From Plantibacter elymi (nom. nud.) (GTDB lineage Bacteria > Actinomycetota > Actinomycetes > Actinomycetales > Microbacteriaceae), in NCBI RefSeq assembly GCF_900177795.1, contig NZ_FXWJ01000001.1, positions 806,001 to 870,000 on the forward strand: a stretch of DNA of 64,000 nucleotides, written 5' to 3'. The notes beneath the pieces are model-generated. The model made no database searches. It saw only the letters and a list, made by a program, of their open reading frames with translations, and was not told the DNA's origin. The first letter of the stretch is position 1. Each line of letters opens with the position of its first letter. The position numbers and the translations under genes are program-made. Positions 1 through 7,200 of this stretch are shown one piece after another.

Positions 1-80
1 GCCAGGGAGACGCCCCGAGCCTCGAGGGCGGGCGTCGGGCGTTCCTTCACGAGCGAGGGGGTCGTGGCGGGGTCGGTCAT
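1..80 (-). CDS. Iron-siderophore ABC transporter ATP-binding protein, N-terminal fragment (cut by window edge)
   Basis: Only about 26 codons are inside the window, starting at ATG 80-78 and running off base 1. The readable residues end in LEARGVSLA, the usual first beta strand of an ABC ATPase of the FecE/FepC type; the Walker motifs lie outside. Its start overlaps the stop of the upstream FecCD permease by four bases (ATGA), so it is the third gene of the importer operon. Being the cytoplasmic ATPase of an iron-siderophore importer is inferred from this position. Confidence 0.7.
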   Translation of the reverse strand, partial: MTDPATTPSLVKERPTPALEARGVSL

Positions 81-1132
81 GCGGAGGTCTCCCGTTCCTT
101 GCGGCGCGTCAGCAACCAGATGAGATAGGGCGCACCGATGATCGCGGTGATGATGCCCACCGGGATCTCGCCCGGCAGGACACCGCGGACGAGTGCGTCG
201 CCGCCCGTCACGATGACGGCGCCGAGCAGCGCGGAGGCGAGCAGCGGCGGGCGACCGGTGCGGGCGAGGCGGCGGGCGATCTGCGGTGCGACGAAGGCGA
301 CGAACTCGATCGGCCCTGCCGCGGACACGGCTGCGGCGACGAGCAGGACCGCGCACGCGATGACGACGATCCGATGCCGCTGGACCGCGACGCCGAGGCC
401 GGTCGACAACTCGTCGCCGAGCTGGCTGATGTCGAGGCTGCTCGTCTGCAGGACCGCGATCGGCGTCAGGATCACCAGCGCGACGAGCACCGGCCACACG
501 CTCGACCAGGAGATGCCCGAGAGACTGCCGACGAGCCACTGCGCCGCCGCTGCAGCCTCGGTGATCTGCGCCCGGGCGATGAGGTAGCTCGTGATGCCGC
601 CGAGCGTCGCGGTGGCACCGATGCCGATGAGGATGAGGCGGAAGCTGTCGACCCCGCCGCGCCAGGACAGCGCGTAGACGGCGGCCGAGGTGACGAGCGC
701 GCCGATCGCGGCCATGGCGGGCAGGCCGAGACTGAGTGCGCCGGCACCGACCGAGTAGCTGCCGCCGACGAGGACGATCGCGGCCACGGCCCCGAGCGCG
801 GCACCCGAGGTGACACCGAGGATGTCCGGGGTGGCGAGCGGGTTGCGGGCGAACGTCTGGGTGAGCGCGCCGGCGAGCCCGAGGGACGCGCCGACGAGGA
901 GACCGCCGACGACCCGGGGCAGGCGGAGCTCGAACACGATGAGTTCCTGACCGCCCGTTCCGCCGCCGAGCAGGGTGGTGATCACGTCGGGGATCGTCAG
1001 GGAGGACGAACCGGCGACGATCCCGAGGAGCGCGAACGCCAGCGCGACGACGAGGCAGGCGATCGTGACGCCCACGACCCGTCCTCGCCACAGACGGCCG
1101 AAGAAGCGGCTGCCCTCCCGCACGGCGCTCAC
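77..1132 (-). CDS. FecCD-family iron-siderophore ABC permease (second permease subunit)
   Basis: This 351-residue, very hydrophobic protein has the FecCD/BtuC layout of about nine to ten membrane helices. Family hallmarks visible are RLPRVVGGLLVGASLGLAG near residue 70-90, ARNPLATPDILGVTSG near 95-110, and GPIEFVAFVAPQIAR near 273-287, the segment that couples to the ATPase. The GTG start at 1132 overlaps the upstream permease stop (GTGA), implying translational coupling; a longer in-frame reading to 2158 is only antisense-like extension. It would form the inner-membrane channel with the 1129-2139 product. The exact siderophore cannot be told. Confidence 0.92.
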   Translation of the reverse strand: MSAVREGSRFFGRLWRGRVVGVTIACLVVALAFALLGIVAGSSSLTIPDVITTLLGGGTGGQELIVFELRLPRVVGGLLVGASLGLAGALTQTFARNPLATPDILGVTSGAALGAVAAIVLVGGSYSVGAGALSLGLPAMAAIGALVTSAAVYALSWRGGVDSFRLILIGIGATATLGGITSYLIARAQITEAAAAAQWLVGSLSGISWSSVWPVLVALVILTPIAVLQTSSLDISQLGDELSTGLGVAVQRHRIVVIACAVLLVAAAVSAAGPIEFVAFVAPQIARRLARTGRPPLLASALLGAVIVTGGDALVRGVLPGEIPVGIITAIIGAPYLIWLLTRRKERETSA

Positions 1133-2139
1133 AGCTCCGCCATCCGTCCGCGGCGCACGATGGCGATGAAGGCGACGCCACCTGCGACGGTGAGGACGAC
1201 GCCCACGGGCACCTCGGCGGTGCCACCGATGAGCCGACCGATCACGTCGCACGCGAGCAGCACGCTCCCGCCGACGAGTCCCGAGGCGGGGAGCAGCCAG
1301 CCGTGATGCCCGCCCACGAGGGTGCGGGCGATGTGCGGGGCGGTGAGTCCGACGAAGGCGATCGGGCCGGTCAGGGCGACGGCGGCGGCCGTGAGCAGGG
1401 TGATCGCGGCGAGTCCCACGAGGCGCGCGCGGATGAGGTTCTCGCCGAGGCCGTTCGCGAGTTCGGTCCCGAGTGCCAGGGCGTTCAGCGAGCGGATGTT
1501 GGCGACCGCGAACACGAGGCCGAGCCCGGCGAAGACGAGGGCCGCATCGACGCCCGTGAGCGATCGACCGGACAGCGAACCGACCACCCAGATGCGATAG
1601 GCGGCGAGCGTCGTCTCGTCGGACAGGACGAGGTACGAGGTCAGGGCGACGAGGAGGGCCGAGACGGCGGTGCCGGCGATCGCGAGCGGGACGGGACTCG
1701 ACAGCCCGCGACCGAGGGCGGCGACGGAGAACACGACGACACTGGCGACGGTGGCGCCGAGCAGGGCGAGCCAGAGGGTGGTGACCACCGAGCTCGTGCC
1801 GAGCACGTAGACCCCGACGACGACCGCGAGACTCGCACCGGCGGAGACGCCGAACAGGCCGGGGTCGGCGAGCGGGTTGCGGGTCTGCCCCTGCATGACG
1901 GCACCGGCGATCCCGAGGCAGACGCCGACGAGGACGCCGAGCACCGTGCGCGGCACCCGCGACCCCCAGACGACGGCGCCGGTGTCCTGGGCGGGGTCGA
2001 ACAGGGCGGTGAGGACGGCCACGGGACTGATGAGGTTGCTGCCGAGCATCAGACTCGCGAGGGCGATGACGAGGAGCGCGGCGGCCAGCGTGCCGACGGC
2101 GAGCGCGCGTCTCGATCGGAGGAGGGTCGCGCTGCGCAT
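1129..2139 (-). CDS. FecCD-family iron-siderophore ABC permease (first permease subunit)
   Basis: The 336-residue membrane protein has the same FecCD fold: SRVPRTVLGVLVGVCLGIAGAVMQ near 60-85, TRNPLADPGLFGVSAGA near 87-103, and GPIAFVGLTAPHIAR near 258-272. It is the first gene of a permease-permease-ATPase operon, the usual arrangement for siderophore import. The ATG at 2139 lies only a few bases after a strong IdeR/DtxR-type box, so iron-dependent repression of the whole operon is likely. No binding-protein gene is inside the window; it may lie further along. Confidence 0.92.
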   Translation of the reverse strand: MRSATLLRSRRALAVGTLAAALLVIALASLMLGSNLISPVAVLTALFDPAQDTGAVVWGSRVPRTVLGVLVGVCLGIAGAVMQGQTRNPLADPGLFGVSAGASLAVVVGVYVLGTSSVVTTLWLALLGATVASVVVFSVAALGRGLSSPVPLAIAGTAVSALLVALTSYLVLSDETTLAAYRIWVVGSLSGRSLTGVDAALVFAGLGLVFAVANIRSLNALALGTELANGLGENLIRARLVGLAAITLLTAAAVALTGPIAFVGLTAPHIARTLVGGHHGWLLPASGLVGGSVLLACDVIGRLIGGTAEVPVGVVLTVAGGVAFIAIVRRGRMAEL

Positions 2140-2143
2140 AAAG

Positions 2144-2162
2144 TAAGCCTAGCCTCACCTAT
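2144..2162 (-). promoter_or_regulatory. IdeR/DtxR-type iron box
   Basis: On the minus strand the 19-mer ATAGGTGAGGCTAGGCTTA matches 14 of 19 positions of the DtxR/IdeR consensus TTAGGTTAGGCTAACCTAA, including the central AGGCTA. It ends five bases before the permease ATG (2139). A repressor bound here would block transcription start of the siderophore importer when iron is plentiful. The closeness to the start suggests a very short leader. Confidence 0.75.
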
Positions 2163-2308
2163 CCCGGTCGCGATGCACACCCGTCATCGTCGGTGACAGA
2201 CGGGCGATCCATGGAACGGCTCGGGAGGTGTGGGGTTCGCACATGGGTGAGGCCTCCACCGCCCGATACCGTTGACCGGTACGGAGTACGGCGATCAGGA
2301 GGACACGC

Positions 2309-3586
2309 ATGACCGAGCACCAGCCGTCGACCGGAGCCGACACCGAAGCGGTCCTCGCGGCCACGGAACGACTCGCCGTCCCGCCCGGCTCGCTCGAGGG
2401 CGTCGTGGTCCTCGACCTCTCCCGCGTCCTCGCCGGCCCCTACGCCGCGTCGATGCTCGCCGACCTCGGCGCCACCGTCATCAAGATCGAGAACCCGAAC
2501 GACCCCGACGTCTCCCGGGGCTTCCCGCCCTACCTGCGCGACGGCGACGAGGAGTTCAGCGGCTACTACGGCCAGTACAACCGCGGCAAGTTCGGCCTGG
2601 CGCTCGACCTCGCAAGCGACGCGGGCAAGGAGGTGCTGCGCGACCTCGTCGCGAGCGCCGACATCCTCGTCGAGAACTTCCGCCCGGGGACGATGGCCAA
2701 GCTCGGCCTGCCGTACGAGGCGCTCGCCACCATCAACCCGAAGCTCGTGTACACCGCGATCTCCGGCTACGGACAGACGGGTTCGCGGAGCCGCCGTCCG
2801 GCGTTCGACAACACGGCCCAGGCCGCCGGTGGGCTCTGGTCCATGAACGGCTATGCGGACCAGCCGCCCGTGCGCGTCGGCGTCACGATCGGCGACCTCT
2901 CCGCGACGATGTTCGGCGTCATCGGAACCCTCGCCGCCCTCCGTCACGCCGAGCGCACCGGCGTGGGGCAGCTCGTCGACGTCGCCCAGGTCGACAGCAT
3001 CATCGCGATGACCGAGACCGCCGTCGTCGACTACACGGTCGACGGGACCGTCGCCTCGCCCTCCGGCAACGAACACGCCTGGGTCCGGCCCTACGAGTTG
3101 TTCCCCTGCGCCGACGGCCAGGTGTTCTTCGGCGCATACACCGACAAGCTCTGGAAGGCGAGCTGCGAGCTGTTCGGCACGCCCGAGGCGATCGCCGATC
3201 CCGAGATCGACACCATGCGCAAGCGTTTCGACGAGGAGGTCTACGCCCGACGCGTGAAGCCGCTCGTCGTCTCCTGGTTCGCGGACCGCACCCGCGCCGA
3301 GCTCGAGGAACTGGCCGGCGACGTCGTCCCGCTCACCGCCGTCAAGACCATCGGCGAGGTCGTCGACGACCCCGGGACCGCCGAACGCGACATGGTCGTC
3401 GAGACCGACTACGGCTCCTTCGGCACCCTCCGCTCCTTCGGCCAGCCCATCAAACTGAGCGCGACCCCTGCGACCACCGACCGTCCGGCGAACCACATGG
3501 GCGAACACGCGGACGACGTGCTCACGGCGCTCGCCGGGTATGACGCCGACCGCATCGCGGCGTTGCGTTCCGACGGGGTGATCTGA
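2309..3586 (+). CDS. CaiB/BaiF-type (class III) CoA-transferase
   Basis: The 425-residue protein transfers CoA between carboxylic acids. The class III signature LDLSRVLAGPYAASMLADLGATVIK occurs near residue 33-57, and D167 in PAFDN sits where the catalytic aspartate of formyl-CoA transferase lies. Length fits the family (about 400). A clear AGGAGG ribosome site at 2296-2301 supports the ATG at 2309. It is directly followed, without gap, by a MaoC hydratase, so the pair probably activates and then hydrates an unsaturated dicarboxylic or branched acyl-CoA, such as a mesaconate or itaconate derivative; the substrate is inferred only. Confidence 0.9.
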   Translation: MTEHQPSTGADTEAVLAATERLAVPPGSLEGVVVLDLSRVLAGPYAASMLADLGATVIKIENPNDPDVSRGFPPYLRDGDEEFSGYYGQYNRGKFGLALDLASDAGKEVLRDLVASADILVENFRPGTMAKLGLPYEALATINPKLVYTAISGYGQTGSRSRRPAFDNTAQAAGGLWSMNGYADQPPVRVGVTIGDLSATMFGVIGTLAALRHAERTGVGQLVDVAQVDSIIAMTETAVVDYTVDGTVASPSGNEHAWVRPYELFPCADGQVFFGAYTDKLWKASCELFGTPEAIADPEIDTMRKRFDEEVYARRVKPLVVSWFADRTRAELEELAGDVVPLTAVKTIGEVVDDPGTAERDMVVETDYGSFGTLRSFGQPIKLSATPATTDRPANHMGEHADDVLTALAGYDADRIAALRSDGVI

Positions 3587-4429
3587 GTGGGAGCCGTGGA
3601 GCGGACGGAACAGCTCGATCTCCGTCCCGCCTCCTGGTACCGCAGCACGTTCGCGATCGCGGCACCGGAACCGGTCCTGGGTGAGGAGCTCCCCGCCGGC
3701 TGGGAGGGCGTCCGCTTCCCGTTCGAGACGCCGTTCGCGCAGCTCCGCGAGGACGGCTCGCCCGCGGAGGACGGCGTGCTGCCGGTCATCGACCTCCCGC
3801 GCCGCATGTACGCGGGGGAGGACACGGAGTTCCTGGCGCCGCTCCGCTACGGCGACGCGGTAACGCAGCGCACGAGCCTCGGTTCGCTCGTCGAGAAGCA
3901 GGGGCGGGCCGGCCGGCTCGTCTTCGCCGACCTCGTGCGTGAGTACCTCGTCGACGGCGAGGTCGCCGTCCGCAGCACCTGGCACGACGTGTTCCTCGAG
4001 GCGCAGCCCGCGGTGCCCTCCCCGAGGACGGCGGCGCCCGAGGTGGCCGCCGAGGACGCGGTCGATCCCGATGCCGGAGCCGACTGGACCGTGACCCGGT
4101 CGCTCGACTCCCGCCAGCTGTTCCGCTTCTCGGCCGTGACGGGCAACACGCACCGCATCCACTACGACCGGCAGTGGGCGCGTGAGGTCGAGGGGCTCGA
4201 TGACCTCCTCGTGCACGGCCCGCTCACCCGTATCCTGGTGCTCGACGCCCTCACCGCGAACGCCGGTGGTCGTCGGCTCGCGTCGGTCCGTTTCCGGGCG
4301 ACGGCGCCGGTGCTCGTCGACACGGCGTTCCGCATCGCGGGGACGGACGGCGCGGAGGGCACCTCGGTCGTCGTGCGTGCCGCCGACGGCACGATCCTGG
4401 CCTCCGCCGACGCCACCTGGCGTCCCTGA
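3587..4429 (+). CDS. MaoC-family enoyl-CoA hydratase with N-terminal FAS1-like half (mesaconyl-C4-CoA hydratase type)
   Basis: This 280-residue protein has two hot-dog halves. The C-terminal half carries the hydratase-2 motif, FSAVTGNTHRIHYD followed by VHGPLTRILVLDAL (about residues 182-222), with the Asp/His pair seen in MaoC hydratases; the N-terminal half is the FAS1-like dehydratase type. The GTG start immediately follows the CoA-transferase stop TGA at 3584-3586, so the two are one transcript. The architecture matches mesaconyl-C4-CoA hydratase and related enzymes. A palindromic repeat at 4450-4518 follows and probably ends transcription. Confidence 0.85.
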   Translation: MGAVERTEQLDLRPASWYRSTFAIAAPEPVLGEELPAGWEGVRFPFETPFAQLREDGSPAEDGVLPVIDLPRRMYAGEDTEFLAPLRYGDAVTQRTSLGSLVEKQGRAGRLVFADLVREYLVDGEVAVRSTWHDVFLEAQPAVPSPRTAAPEVAAEDAVDPDAGADWTVTRSLDSRQLFRFSAVTGNTHRIHYDRQWAREVEGLDDLLVHGPLTRILVLDALTANAGGRRLASVRFRATAPVLVDTAFRIAGTDGAEGTSVVVRAADGTILASADATWRP

Positions 4430-4449
4430 CCGGCGGGGTACTTCCTCCT

Positions 4450-4518
4450 GGTCACTGAGCCTGTCGAAGTGTCGAAGTGCCCACGGGGATACGTCGCCCT
4501 TCGACAGGCTCAGGGACC
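4450..4518. repeat. Inverted pair of GACAGGCTCAG-type repeats, likely bidirectional terminator
   Basis: GGTCACTGAGCCTGTCGAAG (4450-4469) and CTTCGACAGGCTCAGGGACC (4499-4518) are complementary over 20 bases with one mismatch, giving a long stem with a 29-base loop. It lies between convergent genes (MaoC on +, reductase on -). The same two half-units recur at 24089-24478, 25826-25848 and 41284-41302. Confidence 0.8.
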
Positions 4519-4579
4519 GGGGTGGGGTGCCCAGGGACCGGGATGGGATGCTCAGGAACCGGGATCGCTGTCATGCCGC

Positions 4580-5524
4580 CTACGCGTCGATCACGAGCGT
4601 CGACGTCAGCGACCGCGACACACACGGGTACATGATCATCGACGCGTCGTCGGTCGTCAGGGAGTCGCGATGCTCCGGCGTCCCGTCCACCACCTGCACG
4701 GCACAGGAGCCGCAGACGCCGCGCATGCACGACCCGGCGACACCGACCCGCGCGGCCTGCATCGCCTGCAGCATCGTCTGCCCGGCGGGAACCTCGACGG
4801 TCCGCTCCGACCTGGCGCACTCGACGGTGAACGCCGTGTTCGGCAGGTAGGAGCGGGGCTTCGGCTCGAACCGCTCGAGGTGCAACCGGCAGTCCGCGGG
4901 CAGTGTCCCGGCCAGGTTCGTGAGGGCGTCCGTGAACCCGCGCGGCCCGCAGGCCGACACGTCGGTGCCCGGCTCGAGTCCCGCGAGGAGGCCGGCCAGG
5001 TCGAGTCGGCCGCTCTCCGCGCTGACATGGATCCGCACGTGGTCGCCCAGCGCTTCGAGCTCCGGCGCGAACGCGATGTCCTCCCGCGTGCGTACCGCGT
5101 AGACGAGGGTCCAGTCGGCGTCGCCCGCGGCCAACCGCCGCGCCATCGAGAGCAGCGGCGTGATCCCGATGCCGGCGGCGAGGAGCAGGTGCCGCTTCGC
5201 GTCCGAGAGCGGGAACAGGTTCCGCGGCGGCCGGATGAACACCTTCCGACCGACCTTGAGGAAGTTGTGGATGTAGTGCGAGGCGCCCCGCGAGTGCTCC
5301 TCCCGCAGGACGGCGATCCGATACCGGAACTCGTCCGCCGGATCACCGCAGAGGGAGTACTGCCGTTCGTGGCGGGTGATGAGCTGCAGGTCGATGTGCG
5401 CTCCGGGGTCCCACGGCGGGAGCCGGCGACCTTCCGGATCGGCGAGCACGACGCTGACGATCGTCGGCGTCTCGCGCACGATCTCCTGAACGATGAGCGG
5501 GGTCATGCCCGCGCGATTGCGCAT
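4580..5524 (-). CDS. PDR/VanB-type oxidoreductase (FMN, NAD, C-terminal [2Fe-2S] ferredoxin)
   Basis: The 314-residue protein has the order of phthalate dioxygenase reductase: flavin-binding barrel (RQYSLCGDP near 57-65), NAD domain (HLLLAAGIGITPLLSMARRL near 110-130, CGPRGF near 195), and a plant-type ferredoxin domain at the C-terminus with C-x4-C-x2-C plus a distal Cys (SCMRGVCGSC...YPC). It would pass electrons from NAD(P)H to a partner oxygenase. No Rieske oxygenase is adjacent; instead it is coupled to a PPOX flavoprotein through overlapping micro-ORFs. The ATG at 5524 has AGGG about eight bases upstream; a second in-frame ATG is at 5506. The first codons lie inside a 71-bp tandem repeat. 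Confidence 0.9.
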   Translation of the reverse strand: MRNRAGMTPLIVQEIVRETPTIVSVVLADPEGRRLPPWDPGAHIDLQLITRHERQYSLCGDPADEFRYRIAVLREEHSRGASHYIHNFLKVGRKVFIRPPRNLFPLSDAKRHLLLAAGIGITPLLSMARRLAAGDADWTLVYAVRTREDIAFAPELEALGDHVRIHVSAESGRLDLAGLLAGLEPGTDVSACGPRGFTDALTNLAGTLPADCRLHLERFEPKPRSYLPNTAFTVECARSERTVEVPAGQTMLQAMQAARVGVAGSCMRGVCGSCAVQVVDGTPEHRDSLTTDDASMIMYPCVSRSLTSTLVIDA

Positions 5525-5595
5525 CAGGAATCCCTCATATCGATAGCATCGCCGATCTGGAGATCAGGACCGGTCATGCCCGCGCGATTGCGCAT
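5524..5595 (-). CDS. Micro-ORF 2 of the 71-bp repeat (23 residues)
   Basis: This frame starts ATG at 5595 and stops TGA at 5526-5524, the last base being the first base of the reductase ATG (TGATG). It begins MRNRAGMTGPDLQ, sharing its first eight residues with the reductase because both starts lie in copies of the same repeat. It has its own AGGG ribosome site. Whether a peptide accumulates is unknown; its clearest role would be re-initiation coupling into the reductase gene. Confidence 0.5.
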   Translation of the reverse strand: MRNRAGMTGPDLQIGDAIDMRDS

Positions 5596-5666
5596 CAGGA
5601 ATCCCTCATATCGATAGCATCGCCGATCTGGAGATCAGGACCGGTCATGCCCGCGCGATTGCGCAT
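5595..5666 (-). CDS. Micro-ORF 1 of the 71-bp repeat (23 residues)
   Basis: Identical in sequence to the next micro-ORF downstream, it starts ATG at 5666 and its TGA overlaps the following ATG at 5595. Upstream, a 17-codon frame ends on the same TGATG arrangement. It is therefore the middle link of an unbroken stop-start chain from the PPOX gene to the reductase. Seen directly in the sequence; function is inferred. Confidence 0.5.
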   Translation of the reverse strand: MRNRAGMTGPDLQIGDAIDMRDS

Positions 5667-5719
5667 CAGGAATCCCTCATGCTTCCAGTCATCAGTACAG
5701 GCTCTTCGCTTCCAGCCAT
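5666..5719 (-). CDS. Micro-ORF linking PPOX stop to the repeat (17 residues)
   Basis: The PPOX stop TGA (5721-5719) overlaps an ATG at 5719, which opens MAGSEEPVLMTGSMRDS and ends with TGA overlapping the ATG at 5666. The frame runs through the 27-bp duplication, which supplies an internal second ATG (5692). No strong ribosome site is needed if ribosomes re-initiate after the PPOX stop. Confidence 0.4.
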   Translation of the reverse strand: MAGSEEPVLMTGSMRDS

Positions 5720-5734
5720 CAGTACAGGCTCTGG
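5681..5734. repeat. 27-bp direct tandem repeat, 2 copies
   Basis: Copies at 5681-5707 and 5708-5734 agree at 24 of 27 positions. The unit spans the last codons and stop of the PPOX gene, so the stop codon is duplicated in frame (5719-5721 and 5692-5694). It abuts the 71-bp repeat, indicating repeated slippage or unequal exchange in this spacer. Confidence 0.9.
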
Positions 5735-6345
5735 TTCCCGACGGCGACCGCCTCGTCGATGGCGTCGCCGACCTCGGTGCTCAGCCCGGACATGCTCGCC
5801 CAGATCCGGCCCGCACTCGGCACCTCGGCCGCGAGCTCCTGCATCTCGGCGTCCCACAGCCCGCCGCGGAGGAGTGCCCGCCCGCAGTGCAGGTAGACCT
5901 CCTCGGTGCGCACGACGATCGCGAGCTGCGGGGTCACGTGATCCTGCTCGAGCATGGCCATCAGGGCCGGGTCGTCGGTGACGGTGGCCGTGCCGTTGAT
6001 CCGGAGGGTCTCGCTCATGCCGGGGACGAAGCACAGCATGCCGATGTGGCCGTTCTGGACGATGTTCTGGAGGGAGTCGGCCAGCCGGTTGCCGAGGCGC
6101 TCCGGGATCACGAGTGTGCGGGTGTCGAGGGCCCGGACGAACCCCGGGTAGTCCCCGCGCGGCGAGTTGTCGCACCGGCCGTCGGCGTCGGACGTCGCGA
6201 TGGTGCAGAACGGCGAGTGGGCGAGGAAGGCGAGGCAGTTCTCGTCGAGCTCGTCCATGATCTTGGCCGTCGCCGCGGGATCCGGTTCGCCGAGGGACCG
6301 ACGGATGGTGTCGACGTCGATCGACGCGAACGCGCTGGCCTGCAT
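5719..6345 (-). CDS. PPOX-class FMN-dependent flavoprotein (pyridoxamine 5'-phosphate oxidase family, DR_2398/MSMEG_1061 type)
   Basis: The 208-residue protein has the split-barrel flavin fold: FLAHSPFCTIATSDADGRCDNSPRGDYPGFV near residues 42-72, NRLADSLQNIVQNGHIGMLCFVPG near 86-109, and a C-terminal WDAEMQELAAEVPSAG. This matches the DR_2398-type subfamily rather than true PdxH. The ATG at 6345 follows AGAAGGGG at good spacing; a longer frame to 6474 lacks this. These flavoproteins commonly sit beside a PDR-type reductase, as here (same strand, coupled through micro-ORFs). Probable role is FMN- or F420-dependent reduction of a small molecule; the substrate is unknown. Confidence 0.85.
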   Translation of the reverse strand: MQASAFASIDVDTIRRSLGEPDPAATAKIMDELDENCLAFLAHSPFCTIATSDADGRCDNSPRGDYPGFVRALDTRTLVIPERLGNRLADSLQNIVQNGHIGMLCFVPGMSETLRINGTATVTDDPALMAMLEQDHVTPQLAIVVRTEEVYLHCGRALLRGGLWDAEMQELAAEVPSAGRIWASMSGLSTEVGDAIDEAVAVGNQSLY

Positions 6346-6470
6346 GGCGCACCCCTTCTCTGTCCCTCCGACCCTACGGTCGTCCCACGCGCGCCTCAAT
6401 GGGCTGTCGGCACACGGTTCGCGTGTGTCCTGTGCCACCGACCCAGCCGCGTCGATCGTCCCGCCCCGGT

Positions 6471-7028
6471 TCATCGGCCGAACGAGCGGCGGAACATCGC
6501 CTTCGCGCGCGCCGCGGTGTCGGCTCGATGGGAATCGGGGATGCGGGTGAGGGTCGCTCCCACCATCGAGATCGCCATGAGGATGTCGTCGGGCTCGACG
6601 TGGTCGGCGATGCGGTGCGCAGCCAGTTCCTTGGCATGCAGGGCGTGCGCGAGGCGGTCGAGGCGGGTGCCGAGCGCGATCACGCGTGGGTCGTCGCCCT
6701 CGCCGAGGATCGCCTCGACGAAGGGCGAGGTGACGAGGGCCTGGTCGATCACGACGTCGAGCAGGGTGTCGAGGGTCGCATCGGGTCGCCCGGCGTGCTC
6801 CTCCAGCTCGCCGACGTTCTCGTCGAGCACCGCGAGGGCGAGGGAGAGTCGGTCGGGGAAGTGCCGGTACAGGCTGCCCTGTCCGACGCCTGCCCGCCTC
6901 GCGACCGCGCTGAGGGGAGCGCTGAAGCCGTCCGCGGCGAACACCTGACGCGCCGCGGCGACGAGCGCACGGCGGTTCTCAGGGCCTGCGCTCGGGCCGC
7001 GGTTCGGCTTCGGGGGCGTGGACGACAT
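6471..7028 (-). CDS. TetR/AcrR-family transcriptional repressor
   Basis: The 185-residue protein begins with a typical TetR helix-turn-helix (residues about 15-60; RRAGVGQGSLYRHFPDRLSLALAVLDE) and has a variable ligand domain containing the frequent SPFVEAILGEGDDPRV stretch. The ATG at 7028 is chosen because translation upstream is not TetR-like; the ribosome site is weak. It lies upstream of the PPOX and reductase genes on the same strand and divergent from the SDR at 7201. A palindrome at 7121-7142 in the shared intergenic region is the likely operator for both directions. Confidence 0.85.
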   Translation of the reverse strand: MSSTPPKPNRGPSAGPENRRALVAAARQVFAADGFSAPLSAVARRAGVGQGSLYRHFPDRLSLALAVLDENVGELEEHAGRPDATLDTLLDVVIDQALVTSPFVEAILGEGDDPRVIALGTRLDRLAHALHAKELAAHRIADHVEPDDILMAISMVGATLTRIPDSHRADTAARAKAMFRRSFGR

Positions 7029-7120
7029 CCCGGTAGCGTAACGCCGCGCGACCGGTCCGGAGCACCCGGCTGGGAGCCGACCGTGAGGGCTGGCGGCCGT
7101 GCCATGGACGGCGTAACGTG

Positions 7121-7158
7121 TACCGGACAATGATGTCCGGTATGGATCGAGGTCCATA
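7121..7158. promoter_or_regulatory. TetR operator palindrome plus adjacent second palindrome
   Basis: TACCGGACA (7121-7129) and TGTCCGGTA (7134-7142) are perfect 9-base arms around ATGA. Directly abutting is TATGGA (7141-7146) / TCCATA (7153-7158) with a 6-base spacer. Both lie between the divergent TetR (start 7028) and SDR (start 7201) genes, the classic place for a TetR auto-operator. Confidence 0.75.
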
Positions 7159-7200
7159 TGATCCCGCCGCTCATCGCCCTCCCGAGACCGAAGGAACCCC

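Larger units (their letters stand above)
5501..5680. repeat. 71-bp perfect direct tandem repeat, 2.5 copies
   Basis: Copies are 5501-5571, 5572-5642 and a partial 5643-5680, with no mismatch. Each full unit carries, on the minus strand, a ribosome site (AGGG), an ATG and a 23-codon reading frame whose TGA overlaps the ATG of the next unit by one base. The repeat forms the spacer and first codons of the reductase gene. Confidence 0.95.

Noticed and set aside
2159-4216. 685-residue open frame on the minus strand opposite the CoA-transferase and MaoC genes
   Set aside because: Low-complexity Arg/Val/Gly/Asp translation with no domain, opposite two well-supported genes that have good ribosome sites.
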